From Bordetella genomosp. 10 (GTDB lineage: Bacteria; Pseudomonadota; Gammaproteobacteria; Burkholderiales; Burkholderiaceae_B): DNA of 64,000 bases. Shown here in pieces: positions 62,825 to 64,000 of the stretch. How positions within the stretch are numbered: position 1 is the first letter of the stretch; each line of letters starts with the position of its first letter. A program made the translations under genes and the position numbers. The DNA lies in contig NZ_NEVM01000002.1 in assembly GCF_002261225.1 (NCBI RefSeq), positions 1,054,001 through 1,118,000 of the forward strand, given 5' to 3'. The notes under the pieces are model-generated. The model was not told the origin of the DNA. It made no database searches and saw nothing but the letters and a program-made list of their open reading frames with translations.

Positions 62825-64000
62825 CTCTGGCGAGTCGAGTCGAAATGCTGGCCCATGCCGGCCTGCCCCAGGGTTTGATACGTGCGGTCATTACCGACAT
62901 GCAGTACATGTGTCTGCAGGTCTCTCGTAAGCCGGCCAAGCGGGTGTTCGTCGAACAAGGCGGTGGATCCCACCAGCTTCGACAAGCTGTCCGCGAGCGA
63001 CTGGGCCGTCCTGGCGCAAATGGACTTGGCGGCCATGGATGCAAGTTCCGCATTCGTGACACTGCCATGTTGCCATGCGCGCAGCGCGCTTTCGAAAGCG
63101 GACTGGGCCGCATACAGGTCCGTCTGGGCCTGGCCTACGTGCCATTGGACATAAGGATCGGCCTTCTTCTGGGAAATCTGTCCGATCCAGGCCAATGCCC
63201 ATCGCAGGATGCCTTCAGCCGCGCCAAGATAGGTCGCCGTGAAGCCGAGGTGGAAGCGGCCTTGCCACCGGCCGTTCGGGTACGCGCCGGCGGGCCCCAG
63301 GATGTGGCTGGCTGGAATATGGACATCGTCCAGATGCACTTGCGGACTTTCCGCTACCCGCATGCCGCTTGGCTGGTACCAGCCTTTTTCTTCGCGTACG
63401 CCAGGCATATCGGGGGTTACGACCACCATCTGGTGATTGGCGGCCATGCCGCCCTCGACGTCTTTCAGTGATGTGAAAACCAGACCCAGGCCCATTTCGA
63501 CGCCGTTGGTCGCGTAGTACTTACGGCCGGAAATGCGCAAGCTTCCTTGAGGCCCTTTTGTGGCGATCGTCTGGAAGGCCTGAGCGCCGACCTGGAGGCC
63601 GGGCTCGCTGCCGATGAAGGACGCCAGGTGGAGTTTCTCGGTCATGGGGCGCAAGAAGCGCTCGCGCTGCTCTGGGGTGCCCAGTTCCGCGATGGCCCAC
63701 GCCGCGTGATTATGCACTTGCAGGCAGTGAGCCGTTCCCGGAGAGACGCGCGCGACGATCCGGATGGCCTGCAGGTAGGTCGCCTTATCTTCGCTGTATA
63801 GATGGCTATCCGCGCCGCTGTAGGCCGGTGGCAGTGTGCTGCGCAACCATCCCGCGTCATGCAGATCCCGCAGATTGTCGACCGGCAGCGAGGCATGCTG
63901 GTGGCTTGCCCGCTCGCGCGCAGGGAAGCGTGATGTCACCAGCTGCTCCAGCTGGCTCAATCGCTTGACATCGCCCGAGAGCGGTGGGGAGAAGGAAGCG
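62821..64000 (-). CDS. Acyl-CoA-dehydrogenase-fold oxidoreductase (5' end outside window)
   Basis: At least 379 residues are present; the frame is open to the window edge with no ATG, and the only near-start codon is a TTG at 63960, so the gene probably begins beyond 64000. The acyl-CoA dehydrogenase fold is shown by LRSTLPPAYSGADSHLYSED, LASFIGSEPGLQVGAQAF, ISGRKYYATNGVEMG and HLGFTATYLGAAEGILRW. Like the gene at 51828 it resembles the DszC/SfnB-type oxygenase branch more than chain-length-specific dehydrogenases, though this is less clear here. Its stop overlaps the FAD_binding_2 gene start. Confidence 0.85.
   Translation of the reverse strand, partial: ASFSPPLSGDVKRLSQLEQLVTSRFPARERASHQHASLPVDNLRDLHDAGWLRSTLPPAYSGADSHLYSEDKATYLQAIRIVARVSPGTAHCLQVHNHAAWAIAELGTPEQRERFLRPMTEKLHLASFIGSEPGLQVGAQAFQTIATKGPQGSLRISGRKYYATNGVEMGLGLVFTSLKDVEGGMAANHQMVVVTPDMPGVREEKGWYQPSGMRVAESPQVHLDDVHIPASHILGPAGAYPNGRWQGRFHLGFTATYLGAAEGILRWALAWIGQISQKKADPYVQWHVGQAQTDLYAAQSAFESALRAWQHGSVTNAELASMAAKSICARTAQSLADSLSKLVGSTALFDEHPLGRLTRDLQTHVLHVGNDRTYQTLGQAGMGQHFDSTRQR

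Overview
The window is GC-rich, densely packed DNA from a betaproteobacterium, most likely Bordetella, Achromobacter or a close relative in the Alcaligenaceae. The main evidence is seven orphan periplasmic receptors of the Bug/TctC family with no TctA or TctB membrane partner, together with many LysR, GntR and LacI regulators beside small catabolic operons. No rRNA, tRNA, CRISPR array or intact insertion sequence was seen. The species is an inference from gene content; no search was run.

Layout. (1) 1-8253: the end of a dimethylformamidase-like large subunit, a Bug receptor, an old-yellow-enzyme oxidoreductase, a LysR regulator and a divergent hydantoinase/oxoprolinase pair (HyuA, HyuB). This suggests amide or cyclic-amide catabolism. 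(2) 8270-13590: a tyrosine recombinase translationally coupled to an MFS transporter, a GlxA-type regulator, a Bug receptor and a universal stress protein. (3) 13708-20102: a sugar-acid module with an IlvD/Edd dehydratase, an HpcH/HpaI aldolase and a Bug receptor on the minus strand, divergent from a LacI repressor and an enolase-superfamily dehydratase. Two copies of one palindromic operator sit at the two divergent promoters. (4) 20209-31557: an SDR, an EamA transporter, LysR regulators, a DAO-type oxidase, a D-2-hydroxyacid dehydrogenase, a tightly coupled Bug-MFS-SMP30 operon, another Bug receptor and a GntR regulator. (5) 31558-32770: a visibly AT-richer islet with an SMI1/KNR4-like protein. 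(6) 32771-40898: a tricarboxylate module with a beta-propeller lactonase, PrpF, an AcnA-type aconitase, two Bug receptors and a GntR regulator with two winged-helix domains. (7) 40899-41789: a degraded stretch with relics of a tyrosine recombinase and a cytochrome c, then a clear terminator. (8) 41790-64000: a 22-kb catabolic island.

The island in (8) is the most striking part. It holds two complete five-gene peptide-type ABC importers facing each other around a central LacI regulator. It also holds three NtaA/SnaA/DszA-type flavin monooxygenases, two acyl-CoA-dehydrogenase-fold oxidoreductases (one resembling DszC/SfnB), two TauD-type dioxygenases and a FAD_binding_2 oxidoreductase. The enzyme set resembles systems that release sulfur, or split C-N or C-S bonds, from organic compounds. 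Three near-identical CG-centred operator candidates lie on predicted promoters at both ends of the importer blocks, which suggests one LacI-controlled regulon. The substrate cannot be read from the sequence.
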